Notes: generated by a model from the sequence alone, not told the origin. A DNA stretch of 64,000 nt from Pedobacter nutrimenti (GCF_003208655.1 NZ_QKLU01000003.1:62001-126000); one strand, 5' to 3'. Positions 1 to 9,131 are shown, counted from the first letter of the stretch. Numbers and translations: made by a program.

Positions 1-431
1 AATCCAGTATTAGCAGGAGGTGTGAATTTAGAAAAGGTAGCTCCTAAGGGTATTTGTTCTGGCATATATCCAGGTATAGCTCTATTCTGTAATTGAGGGC
101 CACCCTGATTTAGAAACTTGTTACCTGTTTCGTCAATTTGTCCGAAACGGGTAAGTGTGGTAAATGGATGTCCCTTGCCATCCCCTGCATGGCAACTTCC
201 ACAACTTGTAGCTACAAAAACTGGCCCTAAGCCTTTTTCAGGAGTAAAGATTTCGTCATTAAATGCTACATCTCCTGATAGAAACCTTCGGCTTTCCTCA
301 TAACTTAACCCTTCAACCGGCCCATCTAATAAGTTCTCGTCTTTAGGCGAAGCTGGTTCCAGCTTAGAACAGGATTGTATAATTGTGACAAGTCCAACTA
401 AAATACATGTAACAAGTAAAGATTTTTTCAT
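1..431 (-). CDS. Di-haem oxidoreductase / DUF1111-type cytochrome, partial (C-terminus beyond window)
   Basis: The reading frame starts at the ATG at 431 on the minus strand and runs off the window edge, so only about 143 N-terminal residues are visible. It opens with a lipoprotein signal peptide (hydrophobic stretch then IQSC lipobox) and soon has a c-type haem motif, CGSCH, followed by AGDGKGHP. That combination, with the later IPGYMPEQIP segment, fits the putative di-haem peroxidase family once called thiol oxidoreductases (DUF1111), which are periplasmic redox proteins. It diverges from the MntR-like regulator at 553 across a 121-bp gap with a palindrome, so it may be controlled by that regulator. 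The second haem site and the end are not visible. Family call good, substrate unknown. Confidence 0.8.
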   Translation of the reverse strand, partial: MKKSLLVTCILVGLVTIIQSCSKLEPASPKDENLLDGPVEGLSYEESRRFLSGDVAFNDEIFTPEKGLGPVFVATSCGSCHAGDGKGHPFTTLTRFGQIDETGNKFLNQGGPQLQNRAIPGYMPEQIPLGATFSKFTPPANTG

Positions 432-469
432 TGGTCTAATTTTAATATTTCAATATGCAAATATATAAA

Positions 470-485
470 GTTAGATATCACTAAC
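470..485. promoter_or_regulatory. Imperfect palindrome, candidate MntR/DtxR operator
   Basis: GTTAGATATCACTAAC is symmetric at 12 of 16 positions, with perfect 5-base outer arms. It lies midway between the divergent oxidoreductase and MntR-like genes, where an operator controlling both would sit. Assignment to MntR is inference from position only. Confidence 0.4.
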
Positions 486-540
486 AAAATTAATTCGACT
501 ATTCGATTTTTTATTAGATGATTCGGAAAGGTTTTATGTT

Positions 541-548
541 TAACTTTG
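541..548 (+). promoter_or_regulatory. Candidate -7 box (TAnnTTTG) for the MntR-like gene
   Basis: TAACTTTG matches the Bacteroidota housekeeping sigma -7 consensus and ends four bases before the ATG at 553. Transcription would start at or next to the start codon, giving a leaderless or nearly leaderless mRNA. No clear -33 TTTG element is seen at the usual spacing. Confidence 0.4.
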
Positions 549-552
549 TTCT

Positions 553-1218
553 ATGATTTCCCAAACAGAAGAAAACTATCTAAAAGCGCTTTTCATTTTG
601 GCTAATGAAAACGGAGAGACTGGTGTGAATGAATTGAGTAAGTTTTTAGGAATAAAGATGCCAACTGTGACTAGCATGATGAAGAGTCTAGCAGATAAAA
701 ATTTAGTTCGGTATATAACCTATAAGCCAGTAATCCTTACGGTGACAGGAAAGAAAGAAGCTGCATCAATTATCCGAAAACACCGTCTTACTGAAATGTA
801 TCTAGTGGAAAAAATGGGGTTTGGCTGGGATGAAGTGCATGAGATAGCAGAACAGGTTGAGCATGTAAAGTCAAATGCCTTATTTGATAAAATGGATGAA
901 GCCCTCGATTTCCCAAAATTTGATCCTCATGGTGCGCCTATACCTGATAAAAATGGAAAAATAGATTTTCCTGATCAAAGAAAATTAAGTGAGTGCAAAG
1001 TTGGAGAAACTATTCAATTATCTGGTGTTATTCACTCTTCTGATGTTTTTTTGAAGTTTTTAAACAGTAAAAATTTAAAACTAGGAACCATACTTACTGT
1101 TCAATTAATAGAAGCATTTGATGGAACAAGGGAGCTTAGCTACGACGAAAGAACAGCAGAAATTCTAAGTGAAATTGCTTGTGAAAAACTATTGGTGCAG
1201 AACTTAAAGCATATATGA
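553..1218 (+). CDS. MntR/DtxR-family metal-dependent transcriptional regulator
   Basis: 221 aa. The first 60 residues (SQTEENYLKALF, then a winged helix with KMPTVTSMMKSL) are typical of the DtxR/MntR family. Residues about 80-130 form the dimerisation and metal-binding domain, with E, H and D ligands in HRLTEMYLVEKMG, EQVEHVKS and FDPHGAPIP. The last 70 residues look like a FeoA/SH3-like domain. Such regulators bind Mn(II) or Fe(II) and repress uptake genes or activate export. It is the only complete regulator besides ArsR at 33011. Its nearest likely targets are itself and the divergent oxidoreductase. Exact metal cannot be read from sequence alone. Confidence 0.88.
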   Translation: MISQTEENYLKALFILANENGETGVNELSKFLGIKMPTVTSMMKSLADKNLVRYITYKPVILTVTGKKEAASIIRKHRLTEMYLVEKMGFGWDEVHEIAEQVEHVKSNALFDKMDEALDFPKFDPHGAPIPDKNGKIDFPDQRKLSECKVGETIQLSGVIHSSDVFLKFLNSKNLKLGTILTVQLIEAFDGTRELSYDERTAEILSEIACEKLLVQNLKHI

Positions 1219-1282
1219 TTAAAGACCTCAGTTGGGCAATTCGTTTGAAGCAAAAAAACATACAATGGAATTAAAATTTTGA

Positions 1283-1290
1283 TATATTTG
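1283..1290 (+). promoter_or_regulatory. -7 box TATATTTG before DUF6660-like gene
   Basis: TATATTTG is an exact TAnnTTTG match five bases before the ATG at 1296. The same octamer precedes the His-rich gene at 1614, the HYC-type genes at 44144 and 52684, and (on the minus strand) the second arsR copy. Confidence 0.5.
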
Positions 1291-1295
1291 AAACC

Positions 1296-1562
1296 ATGAA
1301 ATGGTTCGTTTGCCTTTTTTCATTTTATGTACTCTTTTTAACTGGTGTTCCCTGCAACCTAGAGGATAATTGTTGTACTGATGAGATCTGCTTTGAACGA
1401 AATAATAATAAAGAACTAGAAGGTCAAAAGAATCAAGAAAATTGCCCATGACCTTTTTTTGCTTGTGGTGTTTGTTTTGGAGTGCTTCCAGTGACGGCTT
1501 TTATAGCATTTTTTTCAGGCCTCACCTGCAATGTCTGAGTTAAATTATTTCTATTTCGATAG
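1296..1562 (+). pseudogene. DUF6660-like small Cys-rich secreted protein, interrupted by an in-frame stop
   Basis: From the ATG at 1296, 51 codons run to a TGA at 1449-1451: a signal-peptide-like start with conserved PC near residue 20, then Cys-rich sequence ending ENCP. In the same frame past the TGA the sequence continues PFFACGVCFGV, which lines up with the CSPFCSCSSCLGF motif of the intact relative at 31431-31751. A second TGA follows near 1534. I infer a dead copy of the small Bacteroidota family that precedes CzcA pumps. A functional 51-residue truncated product cannot be excluded, since the promoter box is intact. Confidence 0.6.
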
Positions 1563-1601
1563 CAATTTATACAATTGCACAGGATTTCTAACAGTTAAGT
1601 A

Positions 1602-1609
1602 TATATTTG
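1602..1609 (+). promoter_or_regulatory. -7 box TATATTTG of the czc operon
   Basis: Exact TAnnTTTG match ending five bases before the ATG at 1614. It probably starts the transcript covering the His-rich protein, CzcA fusion, CzcB and MFS genes. A TTG lies at 1575-1577 but the spacing is longer than usual for a -33 element. Confidence 0.5.
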
Positions 1610-1613
1610 CAAC

Positions 1614-1985
1614 ATGAGATTATGGATTGCCCGTGTTTTTATTGGCTTTGCGTTCAGCCTTTTATTGGCTCATAACCTCATTTCGCACCATCATGATGAA
1701 GAAGCAATTGAGTATGCCGGAGATCACCACGATCATCAGGATCATCATGAAGACCGCTCAGCGACCCCTTTTGATAATGTAAAACTTGATGGTGACTTTG
1801 TTCAGAAATTAGATTTCCAGCACTTAGATGTCAGTGTACCTGTGAATTTGGTTTTGGTGTTGTATAATTTTACACAGGAACCCATTGTAATTGTTCAACA
1901 GTATTGTACACCACCACCTGAGCATCCCCCTGCGCTATTTCATATAGATGCAGCTTCACTAAGAGGCCCCCCTGTTTATTGTTAA
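1614..1985 (+). CDS. Small His-rich exported protein heading the czc operon
   Basis: 123 aa. An N-terminal hydrophobic segment (residues 5-20) is followed by a histidine/aspartate-rich stretch with HHHDEE and a DHHDHQDHHED cluster around residues 25-50, then a hydrophobic middle and a Pro-rich tail ending RGPPVYC. I recognise no named family. The His cluster would bind Zn(II), Co(II), Ni(II) or Cu(II) in the periplasm. It lies 85 bp before the CzcA fusion in the same direction, so a role as metal buffer or sensor for the pump is plausible. The real promoter is just upstream. Confidence 0.65.
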   Translation: MRLWIARVFIGFAFSLLLAHNLISHHHDEEAIEYAGDHHDHQDHHEDRSATPFDNVKLDGDFVQKLDFQHLDVSVPVNLVLVLYNFTQEPIVIVQQYCTPPPEHPPALFHIDAASLRGPPVYC

Positions 1986-2070
1986 TTACCGGAATTATTT
2001 GCTGTTGAAGTAAATGAACAGGATTGCCTATGCAATCTCTTTTTCTGATTTTTTACAATAAACTTTCAAA

Positions 2071-5000
2071 ATGCTCAATAAGATCATAGAGTTTTCTATT
2101 AAGAATAAGCTTGTTATTGGTTTATTTACCCTTGCATTGATTGCATGGGGTGCTTATTCCATTACCCGATTACCTATTGATGCCGTACCTGATATTACAG
2201 ACAATCAGGTTATGGTCATCACTGTCACCCCAAGTCTGGCCGCCCAGGAAGCCGAAAGGTTAATTACTTTTCCGGTAGAGCAAACAATGGCCAGCATTCC
2301 GGGCATTAGTCAAATCCGTTCCTTTTCCCGTTTTGGCCTGTCCATAGTTACTGTAGTTTTCAAAGAAGATGTAGACATCTATTGGGCACGTCAGCAGATT
2401 GGAGAACGTTTAAATGATGCCGCCAAACAAATTCCTGAAGGTGTGGGTAAGCCTGAAATGGCTCCTCTTACCACAGGTCTGGGTGAAATATACCAGTATG
2501 TGATCCACCCTAAAAAAGGTTATGAAAAGAAATACGATGCCACTGAATTACGTACCATTCAGGATTGGATCGTTAAACGCCAGTTATTGGGTACTCCGGG
2601 AGTTGCCGAGGTCAGCGGCTTTGGTGGTTATGTCAAACAGTATGAAATTGCTGTAAATCCTGATCGCCTGCGTAGTGTAAATGTCAGTATTGCCGACATA
2701 TTTAAAGCACTGGAAACCAATAATCAAAATACTGGAGGTGCTTACATTAATAAGTCACCAAATGCCTACTTTATCAGGAGTGAAGGCTTAGTGGGTGGTT
2801 TGGACGATATTGGAAAGATCGTGATCAAAATCAATAACAGAATCCCCGTACTAATCCGGGATGTGGCTACTGTTCAGTTTGGAAACAGTGTGCGTTATGG
2901 TGCTGCAACACGAAATGGAGAAGGTGAAACAGTTACAGGTATTGTGATGATGCTGAAAGGTGCCAACTCTTCTGAGGTGATCAATAACGTGAAGGAAAGA
3001 ATTGAGCAGATCAAAAAGACCTTACCTGAAGGTGTAACTATTGAGCCTTTTTTAGATCGTAAAAAGTTGGTTGATAATGCGATTGGTACGGTATCCAAAA
3101 ACCTGATTGAAGGAGCATTGATTGTGATCTTCATTTTAATCCTGTTTTTGGGGAACCTACGTGCGGGGTTGGTAGTGGCTTCTGTAATTCCATTATCTAT
3201 GCTGTTTGCCATCTGTATGATGAACCTGTTTGGGGTTTCGGGCAATTTGATGAGCCTGGGGGCGATAGATTTTGGACTTATTGTGGATGGGGCAGTAATT
3301 ATAGTGGAAAGTATCGTTCACCGTATTGCCATAGGAAGCTTTGCCGCAAAAGGAATTGCCCGGCTCAATCAGCAGCAAATGGATGAAGAGGTTTATCAGG
3401 CTTCCTCTAAGATCAGAACAAGTGCCGCATTTGGGGAAATCATAATCCTGATTGTATACCTGCCTTTATTGGTATTGGTGGGTATTGAGGGTAAGATGTT
3501 CAGGCCTATGGCAGAAACGGTGATGTTTGCAATTCTAGGTGCATTTATTCTATCACTTACCTATGTGCCTATGATGGCCGCTTTAGGTTTAAGCAAGAAC
3601 ACGACCCATAAGCGTAATTTTTCAGATAAAATGATGGATTACTTCCAGAGATTATACAGTCCGCTAATCAAAAAGGCTATTCAGCACAAGGCAGTTGTGG
3701 TCATAGCAGCAATTGTTCTTTTTGTGATCAGCGTAATAACCTTTAACCGTTTGGGCGGGGAATTTATCCCTCAATTGGATGAAGGAGATTTTGCGGTGGA
3801 AACAAGGGTGCTAACCGGAAGTTCGATTGACCAGATGATCGAGGTATCCAGAAAGGCGCAAAAGATCATTCTTGGCTTTCCTGAAGTCAAACAGGTGGTA
3901 AATAAAATCGGATCAGGAGAGATTCCAACCGACCCGATGCCCATTGAAGCGGGTGATATGATGGTGATCCTGAAGGATAAAAGCGAGTGGACAAGTGCCA
4001 AGACCAGAGAGGAACTGGCCGATACGATGCAGAAGGCGCTTGCTGTAATACCAGGGGCTACTTTTGGCTTTCAGCAGCCCATCCAAATGCGTTTTAATGA
4101 GCTGATCACTGGTGCCAAACAGGATGTGGTGCTGAAGGTTTACGGAGAAGACCTGGATGTACTGACCGCTGAGGCGGCAAAGATCGGTAAACTGATCAAG
4201 CCTATTCAGGGGGTGTATGATACTTATGTCGAAGAAGTGACAGGTTTGCCTCAGATACAGGTGAAGTTTAACCGGGATAAAATTGCTCAATATGGATTAA
4301 ATGTTGAAGAGATCAACCGCACCATTAAAACCGCATTCGCAGGTGAAACCGCAGGTTTGGTTTACGAGGGGGAAAAACGGTTTGATATGGTTGTACGCTT
4401 AGACAAACAAGATAGACAGGATATTGGTAATGTTAGAGGACTATATATTTCTACACCAACAGGTCAGCAAATTCCTTTGGAGGAAGTCGCTTCAGTGGAA
4501 TTTAAAAATGGCCCAAATCAAATTCAACGGGACGATACCAAGAGAAGAATCACCATTGGTTTTAATGTCCGTGACCGTGATGTGGCCAGCATTGTAGAAG
4601 AAATTCAAGCTAAGATTGATCAGAAAATAAAGTTTCCTGCTGGTTACTATGTTACCTATGGCGGCCAATTTGAAAACCTTCAGGCAGCCAACAAACGATT
4701 GGCGTTTGCGCTTCCGGTGGCGTTGTTGCTCATTCTTTGCTTACTCTATTTTACTTTCAATTCTATCAAACAGACCTTGCTTATTTTTACCGCCATCCCG
4801 CTTTCCGCTATTGGTGGTGTCTTTGCATTATTGATCCGGGATATGCCTTTCAGTATTTCAGCAGGTGTTGGTTTTATTGCACTCTTTGGTGTTGCAGTGT
4901 TAAATGGAATTGTTTTGATCTCTGAGTTTAACCGCTTAAAAGAAGAGGGTATGTCCGATATTACTGAGCGGGTACTCACCGGAACCAAAATAAGGTTACG

Positions 5001-6456
5001 TCCGGTACTCATGACTGCGGCGGTTGCTTCATTGGGCTTTCTTCCCATGGCCATTTCTAATTCATCGGGAGCGGAAATTCAGCGTCCTTTGGCTACAGTG
5101 GTGATCGGTGGTCTGCTTACCGCTACATTGCTTACGCTGTTGGTACTCCCTGTGTTATATATCTTTTTTGAGAAAAAATTTAACAAACCAAAAGCAGGTA
5201 CTGCCTTGAACACACTTATTGTTCTGGCATTGTCATCTATTTTGTTCATGCCTTCTGGTGCATTTGCCCAAGATGGCCCGGTAGAAAAGTTGAGCCTTCA
5301 ACAAGCGATTGATTTAGCCTTGAAAAATAATAATGGTGTTAAGGCTGCGGCATTTGGAATTGATTATCAAAAGGAACTAAAAAAAGGCAGCCTTACGCTT
5401 GAACGTACCAATGTGATCTATCAGCAGGGACAGATCAATAGTAATACAAGGGACAACCACATTAGTGTCAGCCAAAAAATAGAATTTCCAACCGTTTATT
5501 CAGGACAGTCCAAGTTAGCATCAGAGAATGTAACCAAGGCACAGGGGCAATTTGATGTTCAGGCATTGATATTGATTAATAAGGTTAAAAGTGTTTACTA
5601 TAAGCTGGTATATCTGGACGAAAAAAAGACCCTGATACATTATCAGGATAGCCTATATACCAATTTGCTAAAGGCGAGTGACCTGCGTTACCGTACAGGA
5701 GAAAGTAACCGATTGGAAAAGGTAACCTCGGAAACACAATTAATGGAACTTAAAAATGCGGGTAGACAAGTTGAAGCAGATATTCATATTGCTCAAAAAG
5801 AACTGCAAACATTGCTCAATACCGACCAGCAGATTATTGTCCTTGAAAATAAACTTCAGAGAAAGCCTTTTAAGGTTAATCAGGATAGCGCCATACTAGC
5901 GGATAATCCTTACCTGAATTATTTGAAACAGGAATTGAGAGTTAAGCAACAGGAAACCCAGGTTCAAAAAGCAAAAGGATTGCCTGATTTTTCGGTTGGA
6001 TATTTTAACCAGTCTTTTAATGGGCTGCAAAACTTTAACGGGATGACACAGAACTATACGGGCTCGGATCGGTTTAGTGGTTTTCAGGTAGGTATCGGTA
6101 TTCCATTGTTGCCTGGGGGAAACAGGGCTAAGGTAAATGCGGCTAAAGTAAGCCAGCAAATTGCATCAGCAAATCTACAGGATCAGCAAAGTATTTTGCA
6201 GGGCAATTTTAGTCAGCTTTTACAACAGAGTCAGAAAAATGCCAGCACACTGGACTATTATGAACAAGGCGCGTTAAAACAAGCTGATCTGATCATTAAG
6301 AATGCAGAAGCAGGGTTTAAAGGGGGTGAAATTGCTTACCTGCAATACTTACAAAGTTTAGCCTTAGCCATTAAAATTAAATCTGATTACCTGGATGAGC
6401 TGTTTGCTTATAACCAGAATCTATTGGATATAGAAAATATCACAGGTAAAAAGTAA
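2071..6456 (+). CDS. CzcA-type heavy-metal RND efflux pump fused to a TolC-like outer-membrane factor
   Basis: 1461 aa. Residues 1-1040 are a complete HME-type RND transporter: N-terminal transmembrane helix, porter domain with YWARQQIGERL, and a TM4 signature DFGLIVDGAVIIVE starting at D400, the pattern of divalent-cation (Zn/Co/Cd) pumps rather than CusA. Residues about 1068-1461 are a TolC/CzcC-like outer-membrane factor (LSLQQAIDLALKNN at its start). Between them lies KKFNKPKA, a hydrophobic run, then GAFA|QDG at 1066/1067, which looks like an internal signal peptide. The pump works as a proton antiporter with the adaptor encoded 17 bp downstream. A closely similar fusion is at 26877-31247. 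Such fusions are known in Bacteroidota; cleavage is my inference. Confidence 0.92.
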   Translation: MLNKIIEFSIKNKLVIGLFTLALIAWGAYSITRLPIDAVPDITDNQVMVITVTPSLAAQEAERLITFPVEQTMASIPGISQIRSFSRFGLSIVTVVFKEDVDIYWARQQIGERLNDAAKQIPEGVGKPEMAPLTTGLGEIYQYVIHPKKGYEKKYDATELRTIQDWIVKRQLLGTPGVAEVSGFGGYVKQYEIAVNPDRLRSVNVSIADIFKALETNNQNTGGAYINKSPNAYFIRSEGLVGGLDDIGKIVIKINNRIPVLIRDVATVQFGNSVRYGAATRNGEGETVTGIVMMLKGANSSEVINNVKERIEQIKKTLPEGVTIEPFLDRKKLVDNAIGTVSKNLIEGALIVIFILILFLGNLRAGLVVASVIPLSMLFAICMMNLFGVSGNLMSLGAIDFGLIVDGAVIIVESIVHRIAIGSFAAKGIARLNQQQMDEEVYQASSKIRTSAAFGEIIILIVYLPLLVLVGIEGKMFRPMAETVMFAILGAFILSLTYVPMMAALGLSKNTTHKRNFSDKMMDYFQRLYSPLIKKAIQHKAVVVIAAIVLFVISVITFNRLGGEFIPQLDEGDFAVETRVLTGSSIDQMIEVSRKAQKIILGFPEVKQVVNKIGSGEIPTDPMPIEAGDMMVILKDKSEWTSAKTREELADTMQKALAVIPGATFGFQQPIQMRFNELITGAKQDVVLKVYGEDLDVLTAEAAKIGKLIKPIQGVYDTYVEEVTGLPQIQVKFNRDKIAQYGLNVEEINRTIKTAFAGETAGLVYEGEKRFDMVVRLDKQDRQDIGNVRGLYISTPTGQQIPLEEVASVEFKNGPNQIQRDDTKRRITIGFNVRDRDVASIVEEIQAKIDQKIKFPAGYYVTYGGQFENLQAANKRLAFALPVALLLILCLLYFTFNSIKQTLLIFTAIPLSAIGGVFALLIRDMPFSISAGVGFIALFGVAVLNGIVLISEFNRLKEEGMSDITERVLTGTKIRLRPVLMTAAVASLGFLPMAISNSSGAEIQRPLATVVIGGLLTATLLTLLVLPVLYIFFEKKFNKPKAGTALNTLIVLALSSILFMPSGAFAQDGPVEKLSLQQAIDLALKNNNGVKAAAFGIDYQKELKKGSLTLERTNVIYQQGQINSNTRDNHISVSQKIEFPTVYSGQSKLASENVTKAQGQFDVQALILINKVKSVYYKLVYLDEKKTLIHYQDSLYTNLLKASDLRYRTGESNRLEKVTSETQLMELKNAGRQVEADIHIAQKELQTLLNTDQQIIVLENKLQRKPFKVNQDSAILADNPYLNYLKQELRVKQQETQVQKAKGLPDFSVGYFNQSFNGLQNFNGMTQNYTGSDRFSGFQVGIGIPLLPGGNRAKVNAAKVSQQIASANLQDQQSILQGNFSQLLQQSQKNASTLDYYEQGALKQADLIIKNAEAGFKGGEIAYLQYLQSLALAIKIKSDYLDELFAYNQNLLDIENITGKK

Positions 6457-6473
6457 AAATAGAAAATAGCAAA

Positions 6474-7637
6474 ATGAAGACACTTAATTATATCGCAGCT
6501 TTCACGCTGTCACTTTTAACCATTACAGCCTGTAATCAGGCTTCCACAGAAGAAAAGAAAGAGGAGGCTGCCACCGCTAAACCTAGTGATGAAGTAACCT
6601 TGTCTAAAGACCAGTACGAAGTTGCCGCGTTACAAACAGGTAAATTAGAAATGCGTTCATTGAGTGATGTCATTAAAGCAAATGGTGCTATTGATGTACC
6701 CCCGGAGAATATGGTTTCCATATCTGCTCCTTTAGGAGGGTATATCAAAAGCGCTGGTTTATTATTAGGTCAGCAAATCAGCAAAGGACAAGTAATTGCC
6801 ACTATTGAAAATCCTGAATTTATTGATATTCAGCAGGAATATTTGGAAAGCAAAAGCCGTTTTGAGTTTTTGGCCCTGGAATACAAAAGGCAGGAACAAC
6901 TTAGGCGAGAAGATGTAAACTCGGCAAAAATTTTTCAGCAGGTAAATTCTGAATACAAAATAATCCAGGCGCGAATGAATGGGTTGGAGCAGAAACTGTC
7001 GCTGATAGGGATTAATGCGAAAAGCCTTCAATCTGGAAAGATTTCTAAAACCAGTAATTTGTATTCACCTATTAACGGATATGTAACGCTCAACAACGCA
7101 ACTACCGGAAAATATGTCAATCCAACGGACGTAATATTTGAACTGGCCAATAAAAGTCAAATGCACCTCGCATTGAATGTTTACGAAAGGGATGCTTCTA
7201 AAATTAAAGTAGGTCAATCTATTAAATTCGCATTGGCGAATGAAACCGGATACAATCGCAATGCGAGAGTTTTTCTGATTGGAAAATCGACTGGTAATGA
7301 GGGAACTGTACCTGTTCATTGCCGTTTGCTTAATGCCGAAAACGCAGCTTTGTTCCCAGGTATGTATGCCAAAGCAATGATTGAAACTACAAATCAGTCT
7401 GTACCAGCCTTACCTAACGAAGCTATTGTGCAATCAGATGGCCTGGATTACATATTTATCCAGACCACTTCTTCAGATGCAAAAGGATCTACATTTAAAA
7501 TGATCCCGGTGAAGAAAGGTATTGAACAGGAAGGACATACAGAGGTTATCTTGCTAGAGACTTTTGACCGTAATTCTACTGTTGTACTTAAAGGAGCTTA
7601 CACGCTTCTTTCAGCAATGAAAAATGTAGAGGAATAA
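6474..7637 (+). CDS. CzcB-type periplasmic adaptor (membrane fusion protein) lipoprotein
   Basis: 387 aa. Lipoprotein signal peptide with ITAC lipobox near residue 20. It has the HlyD-type order: biotinyl-lipoyl-like half-motif (APLGGYIKSAGLLLGQQISK, about 87-106), a coiled-coil hairpin rich in E, Q and R (about 115-175), the returning lipoyl half (SPINGYVTLNNATTGKYV), then beta-barrel and membrane-proximal domains. It bridges the inner-membrane RND and the outer-membrane factor of the preceding fusion. The stop overlaps the next start by one base. A decayed close relative lies at 32403-32870 and a second intact adaptor at 25625-26872. Confidence 0.92.
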   Translation: MKTLNYIAAFTLSLLTITACNQASTEEKKEEAATAKPSDEVTLSKDQYEVAALQTGKLEMRSLSDVIKANGAIDVPPENMVSISAPLGGYIKSAGLLLGQQISKGQVIATIENPEFIDIQQEYLESKSRFEFLALEYKRQEQLRREDVNSAKIFQQVNSEYKIIQARMNGLEQKLSLIGINAKSLQSGKISKTSNLYSPINGYVTLNNATTGKYVNPTDVIFELANKSQMHLALNVYERDASKIKVGQSIKFALANETGYNRNARVFLIGKSTGNEGTVPVHCRLLNAENAALFPGMYAKAMIETTNQSVPALPNEAIVQSDGLDYIFIQTTSSDAKGSTFKMIPVKKGIEQEGHTEVILLETFDRNSTVVLKGAYTLLSAMKNVEE

Positions 7638-8869
7638 TGGCACAGGCAAAACTCATAACGGTGTTAAAGGAGCCTTTTCAGGCGCTAAGACATAAAGCAT
7701 TTGCTATCTTGTATTTCGCGCAAACTATCAGTTTGTTAGGTGATGCGTTTACCTGGGTAGGGCTTGCATTGTTATCCTATCAGTTTGGTAAGGAAAATTC
7801 AGCGGTAATTCTAGCCTCTGCATTAACGCTTAGAGTGGTTGCCTTCATCATTTTTTCCCCCTTTGCCGGAGTACTAGCGGATCGGGTTGACCGAAAAAAA
7901 ATATTGTATATCACACATTTTATCAGAATGGTAATTATCTGCTGTTTGCCTTTTGTAAATGCCGAATGGCAGATTTATGTACTGGTTTTTCTTTTAAATG
8001 TGTTCAATGCTTTTTTTACGCCAACTTATAAATCTATAATTCCACAGGTTGTTGACCAACGGAATTACAGGCAGGCGATTGGTTTATCTACTGCAACATT
8101 TCAATTGTTAGGGGTACTTGGGCCAGGATTAGCCGGAATTATAGCCGTATGGTTTGGAGCAAGGGATATATTCTTTGTTGATGCAGCATCATTTATTCTT
8201 GCAGGTATATTGATCTTGATGCTTCCAGCTCAACTGATAAGTAGACCTGTTCATTCAATATCAGAGAAGCCTTTATCTGCATGGGCAGATGTAGTCAAAG
8301 GAGCAAAACTACTCTTTGGAAATAAGCTGATCCGATTTGCCCTGGCCATTGAATTTATTTCTGCAATTGCAGGGGCACAAATCTTAGTGAACACAGTTGT
8401 TCATATCAAAAGCGGGCTTTTACTGGGTGATAAACAATATGGTTGGGTAATGGCTGCCTTTGGTATCGGCGCAGCGGTAGCGGCTTTTGTTGCGGGCAAT
8501 CTGGATAAGTCTAAAAGCAGACGTGTATCGCTGATAGTTGGTGTATTGCTACTTGGACTAGCTATAGCAGGAGCAAATTATGTCAGTTATACTGTTTTGT
8601 TAGTCCTTTGGCTGTTTGCCGGATTAGGTCAAAGTTTAGCAGAGATGCCTTCCGAAACGTTGATAGGAGAAAATATAGCCTCAGTGGAACAAGGGAAAGT
8701 ATTCGGTTCTCATTTTGCCTTTTCCCATTTATGGTGGGCGATTGCTTATCCCATTGCTGGGTTCACCGGAAGCTATTTTCCAGGAAATGACTTCCTTTAT
8801 GGGGGCATCATTTCATTGGGGATATTGGCGATTGCCCTTCTTCTTATATCAAAAACAAATAAACAATAA
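7637..8869 (+). CDS. MFS transporter
   Basis: 410 aa, about 12 hydrophobic segments, with the MFS loop 2-3 signature GVLADRVDRKKIL around residues 79-91. The N-terminal stretch (FAQTISLLGDAFTWVGLALL) resembles the EntS/macrolide-type exporter branch of the major facilitator superfamily. Its start codon overlaps the czcB stop by one base (TAATG), so it is translationally coupled and part of the czc operon. Substrate cannot be deduced; a role in metal or metal-chelate export is inferred only from context. Confidence 0.85.
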   Translation: MAQAKLITVLKEPFQALRHKAFAILYFAQTISLLGDAFTWVGLALLSYQFGKENSAVILASALTLRVVAFIIFSPFAGVLADRVDRKKILYITHFIRMVIICCLPFVNAEWQIYVLVFLLNVFNAFFTPTYKSIIPQVVDQRNYRQAIGLSTATFQLLGVLGPGLAGIIAVWFGARDIFFVDAASFILAGILILMLPAQLISRPVHSISEKPLSAWADVVKGAKLLFGNKLIRFALAIEFISAIAGAQILVNTVVHIKSGLLLGDKQYGWVMAAFGIGAAVAAFVAGNLDKSKSRRVSLIVGVLLLGLAIAGANYVSYTVLLVLWLFAGLGQSLAEMPSETLIGENIASVEQGKVFGSHFAFSHLWWAIAYPIAGFTGSYFPGNDFLYGGIISLGILAIALLLISKTNKQ

Positions 8870-8904
8870 ATTCTATAATCCATTAATCATTAAAAAAAAT
8901 CAAA

Positions 8905-9117
8905 ATGAAAAAAACACTAATTATTGCAGCCATGTCTTCGATGTTATTCGCGGCTTGTTCAAATGAAACTAAGAAAGAAGCAACCACAGATTCAACAGCT
9001 ACAGAAACTATGGCGACAACTGTGGATACTACGGTCGTGAAGTCCGATAGTACAGCAGTAGCTAAAGACACAGTAGCAATGGACAGTGCTGAAGCGGCGC
9101 ATGGTCACAAACACTAA
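8905..9117 (+). CDS. Small Ser/Thr/Ala-rich lipoprotein ending in HGHKH
   Basis: 70 aa. Signal peptide with FAAC lipobox (Cys19), then a low-complexity S/T/A/V/D/K segment and a terminal AAHGHKH metal-binding tail. Its first 30 residues closely match the lipoprotein leader of the DUF3347 protein at 11845 (NETKK followed by TTDS in both), suggesting a shared origin. No enzymatic domain. It probably displays a His tail at the cell envelope. The gene follows the MFS gene by 35 bp and ends just before a hairpin terminator. Confidence 0.65.
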   Translation: MKKTLIIAAMSSMLFAACSNETKKEATTDSTATETMATTVDTTVVKSDSTAVAKDTVAMDSAEAAHGHKH

Positions 9118-9131
9118 TTAAATAAAAAATT

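Noticed and set aside
1228..1449. A 73-residue minus-strand frame over the DUF6660-like relic
   Set aside because: The plus strand has a promoter box, signal peptide and family Cys motif; the minus frame has none.
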